From positions 1-64,000 of the forward strand of contig CAYRKH010000005.1 of the NCBI GenBank assembly GCA_964424805.1: a stretch of 64,000 nt of DNA, written 5' to 3'. This document shows, one piece after another, positions 61,864 through 64,000 of the stretch. Within the stretch, counting starts at the first letter, position 1, and the number at the start of each line of letters is the position of its first letter. The notes under the pieces are model-generated. The model saw only the letters and a list, made by a program, of their open reading frames with translations. It was not told where the DNA came from and made no database searches. Source of the stretch: IDS-8 sp964424805. GTDB lineage: Bacteria; Pseudomonadota; Gammaproteobacteria; Steroidobacterales; Woeseiaceae. Made by a program: the position numbers and the translations under genes.

Positions 61864-63297
61864 TCACCCGGGCGGGAACGCCTTCGCCACCTCACGCAGC
61901 AGGTCCCAGCGGTCGAAACCCTGCTTGCCGTAGTCCAGCCCGCGGCGCACGATCACGAGGCGATGCGACGGCGCCACGATGACGTACTGGCCGCGGTTCC
62001 CTGCCGTCGAGTACGCGTCCTTCGGCACGTCGCTGCGGTCGTCGGGCACCAGCCACCACTGGCCGCCGTAAAAGCCCCCGTCGTCGCGGGTCGCCGGCGC
62101 CGGCGTGCGCACGAACTCGATCCACGCCTCCGAGATCAGCCGCTCCCCTTCCCAGGTGCCGCCGTTCAAATACAAGAGCCCGAAGCGCGCGAGGTCGCGC
62201 GCGTTCGTATAGACCTGGCTGCTCAGGATGAAGTCGCCGAAGCGGTCGACGCTCAACAGCGTGTTGCGCATGCCGATACGGTCGAGCAGCGCTTTCCGCG
62301 GAAACTCGAGATAGGCCTGCGGATCGCCGATAGCGCGTTTCATCGCATACACGGCGAGCAACGTATCGTAGTTTTCATAATCCCAGAACGTGCCGGGCTC
62401 CCGGACCAGCCCGCGATCGCGTGCGCCGTCAACTGAGCTCGCGCCCGCCCAGTACGCGAGGCCGGAGCCGGTCGCGTACTCCATCTGGAAATCGTCCACG
62501 GGATACAGGCCGCTCGACATGTTGAGCACGTGACGCAGCGTAATGGCACTGCGCGGATCATGTGTACCGGCGGGCAGCTCGGGATGCCAGTCGAAGCCGA
62601 GCGGCTCATCCAGTGCAAGCTGGCCTTCGTCAACCAGCATGCCGATCAGCGTTACGGCGATGCTCTTGGCCGTGGACCAGGTGCGCGTCCGCGTCGTCAT
62701 GTCGACGCCCGGCGCGTAGCGCTCGAGGGCGATGCTACCGTCGTGCACCACCAGCAGGCTCAACGTCACCTGTTCCGGCGATTCCCTCTCGAAGGCCCAG
62801 GCGGCAGCGGCCTCGAGCGCTTCGACGTCCACGTCCTTACCGGGCACGTAGGCCTCGACGAGGTCGCCGTTCGGCCAGGGCATCCCCGCCGGATCCCCGG
62901 GAGGCGCCGGTAGCGACAGCCGCGGCAGCGCGCCGATGTCGCTCCAGTCCTGGTCCGGCGCCATGACCACGCAGCCCACGCCTTCGCGGAAGGCCGCCCG
63001 CATCGTCGGCGGGTTTTCTTCCGTGCCGATGGCCACCGCCTTCAGGCGGCGGTCGATGGTGTAGTCACCGCCGTCGGCCGTGCCGACCGGGTGCTCGAGG
63101 TAGGCGAGCTCCTGCTCGAACACCTGTTCCAGCGTACGCCCGGAAGTGAACAGGCCGTTGCACGTCAGCACGGCCTGCACACCGCGCCGGATCATTTCGC
63201 GGTTCGACCCGAAATAGTCGAAAGTATCGGCAGGGCGAGCGCAGGCGGCGCCGTGAAGGAGAGCAGTGACCAACAACGTAACCAGGACGCGATGCAT
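61864..63297 (-). CDS. Exported serine hydrolase (beta-lactamase/class C-like)
   Basis: A 477-residue protein with a signal peptide (MHRVLVTLLVTALLHGAACA; the AAC could also be a weak lipobox). The hydrolase domain (about 185-475) has TWSTAKSIA, giving the SxxK nucleophile/base pair, and DYENYDTLL, giving the YxN motif. The first 160 residues are a non-catalytic region with two cysteines. Such proteins are usually esterases or peptidases rather than true beta-lactamases. The ATG at 63297 is the start that gives a signal peptide. Confidence 0.87.
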   Translation of the reverse strand: MHRVLVTLLVTALLHGAACARPADTFDYFGSNREMIRRGVQAVLTCNGLFTSGRTLEQVFEQELAYLEHPVGTADGGDYTIDRRLKAVAIGTEENPPTMRAAFREGVGCVVMAPDQDWSDIGALPRLSLPAPPGDPAGMPWPNGDLVEAYVPGKDVDVEALEAAAAWAFERESPEQVTLSLLVVHDGSIALERYAPGVDMTTRTRTWSTAKSIAVTLIGMLVDEGQLALDEPLGFDWHPELPAGTHDPRSAITLRHVLNMSSGLYPVDDFQMEYATGSGLAYWAGASSVDGARDRGLVREPGTFWDYENYDTLLAVYAMKRAIGDPQAYLEFPRKALLDRIGMRNTLLSVDRFGDFILSSQVYTNARDLARFGLLYLNGGTWEGERLISEAWIEFVRTPAPATRDDGGFYGGQWWLVPDDRSDVPKDAYSTAGNRGQYVIVAPSHRLVIVRRGLDYGKQGFDRWDLLREVAKAFPPG

Positions 63298-63382
63298 GCA
63301 GCGATTCCTTGCGGAAGGCGAGACCGGTGAACCATAGCAGAGCGCCGGCGGAACCGGCAGGCCTCGCACGCTCATCCGCTAT

Positions 63383-63408
63383 GTAGGAGCGCGCACTGCG
63401 CGCGATGC
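63383..63408 (-). repeat. GTAG-type REP-like palindrome (inverted)
   Basis: GTAGGAGCGCGCACTGCGCG followed by CGATGC. It is in opposite orientation to the next copy at 63424, so the two form a REP pair (BIME-like) with 15 bp between. Confidence 0.75.
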
Positions 63409-63423
63409 TGATCGACGTCAGGT

Positions 63424-63452
63424 GGCATCGCGCGCGGTGCGCGCTCCTACAG
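63424..63452 (+). repeat. GTAG-type REP-like palindrome
   Basis: GGCATCGCGCGCGGTGCGCG followed by CTCCTACAG. It is the right member of the inverted REP pair. Confidence 0.75.
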
Positions 63453-63491
63453 ATGCGTTGGATCCATTGCGCGATGCGGATTGCCTCCTGT

Positions 63492-63519
63492 GGCATCGCG
63501 CGCGGTGCGCGCTCCTACG
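63492..63519 (+). repeat. GTAG-type REP-like palindrome overlapping the sigma-factor stop codon
   Basis: GGCATCGCGCGCGGTGCGCG followed by CTCCTACGG. The CTA at 63515-63517 is the TAG stop of the sigma-factor gene on the minus strand, so the coding frame ends inside the element. Confidence 0.75.
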
Positions 63520-64000
63520 GGTGTTTTTGGCGCAGGGCGTGCATGACGTTGTGGACGATGGTGTCGCAGCGGTGGCCGGCGAACTCGTGGACGCCGACAC
63601 CCGCCGCGGCGGCGAGGTCGAGCAGTCGTTGCTGGAGCAGGCGCTTCGCGCGATGGAAGCGCGTCTTGACGGTGGCTTCCTCGATCTCGAGGATCTCGGC
63701 CGTGTCGTTCGTGCTGCACTGTTCCACCGCGCGCAGCATGAACACCGTGCGGAAGGCGTCCGGCAGCTCATCGATACACTCCTCGAGCAGCCGGCGCAGC
63801 TCGATGTTCGCGACTTCGCCTTCCGGCAGTCGCTGGGGCGGCTGTGGCACTGACATCTCCATTACATTCTCGAGATCGGAGTCATCCATGAACTGGTAGC
63901 GGCGGTTGCTGCGCAATCGCATCAGGGCGGTGTTGCGCACGATGCGGCCGAGCCAGATGCCGAGAGCGGCGGGTTCCTTCAGGTCACCCAGGCGCTCGTA
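63515..64000 (-). CDS. ECF-type RNA polymerase sigma factor, C-terminal part (5' end outside window)
   Basis: The gene runs in from the right edge in frame (YERLGDLKEPAALGIWLGRI at the edge) and ends in TAG at 63515-63517, giving about 160 residues. Visible are the end of region 2 (IWLGRIVRNTALMRLRSN), an acidic linker, and region 4 (ELRRLLEECIDELPDAFRTV, then EILEIEEATVKTRFHRAKRLL) that reads the -35 element. A cysteine/histidine-bearing tail follows. The linked anti-sigma gene is not visible downstream, where the REP cluster lies. Confidence 0.88.
   Translation of the reverse strand, partial: YERLGDLKEPAALGIWLGRIVRNTALMRLRSNRRYQFMDDSDLENVMEMSVPQPPQRLPEGEVANIELRRLLEECIDELPDAFRTVFMLRAVEQCSTNDTAEILEIEEATVKTRFHRAKRLLQQRLLDLAAAAGVGVHEFAGHRCDTIVHNVMHALRQKHP

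Overview
The window is high-GC chromosomal DNA from a gammaproteobacterium. The evidence is the metG-rsxABCDGE-nth cluster, an AceE-type pyruvate dehydrogenase operon, and a type IV pilus block whose neighbours match the Pseudomonas aeruginosa fimT-to-ispB region as I recall it. GTAG-type REP elements and a PEP-CTERM protein suggest an environmental lineage near Xanthomonadales, Steroidobacterales or Nevskiales. The sequence alone does not fix the family. GTG and TTG starts and 4-nt gene overlaps are common. No gene-free stretch exceeds about 300 bases.

Layout. 1-311: end of pilT. 312-598: REP elements and a 20-bp tandem repeat. 599-8369: a tight forward unit of metG, rsxA-B-C-D-G-E (electron-transport complex), nth and a DUF1841 gene. 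8366-9666: leftward THxN-type PEP-CTERM protein and a small HELAH-motif protein. 9713-15487: leftward aceE-aceF-lpdA. 15781-17951: M17 aminopeptidase and RNase T. 17974-18678: leftward monothiol glutaredoxin and BON-domain lipoprotein. 18804-19667: nadC. 19674-34825: leftward unit of one uninterrupted 14.6-kb gene for a giant glycine-rich autotransporter (about 4,865 residues, about 63 repeats) and a downstream IalB-family gene. 35083-37749: GAF-PAS-PAS-GGDEF-EAL gene, same strand, directly upstream of the giant gene. 37986-42280: CorC/CNNM-type protein and M14 carboxypeptidase-like protein. 42506-44149: AGCS symporter. 44065-45375: M23 peptidase. 45580-46112: tRNA-Thr and a Fur-family regulator. 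46314-53594: minor pilin and PilY1 operon. 53601-56784: leftward murJ-ribF-lspA. 56997-60504: rpsT, leftward rplU-rpmA-obgE, and ispB. 60519-64000: D-2-hydroxyacid dehydrogenase, tRNA-Pro, serine hydrolase, three REPs and the 3' part of an ECF sigma gene.

Surface biology dominates the accessory content: a pilus retraction ATPase at one end, the pilus-tip genes towards the other, and between them a giant autotransporter beside a c-di-GMP enzyme. The most unusual observation is the internal architecture of the giant gene. In its centre, 65-residue repeats are ordered in a four-unit super-repeat of 780-798 bp. Its only cysteines that I see are three close pairs. A short palindromic element between rpsT and obgE has a 13-bp duplication of the two gene ends, recording an insertion.
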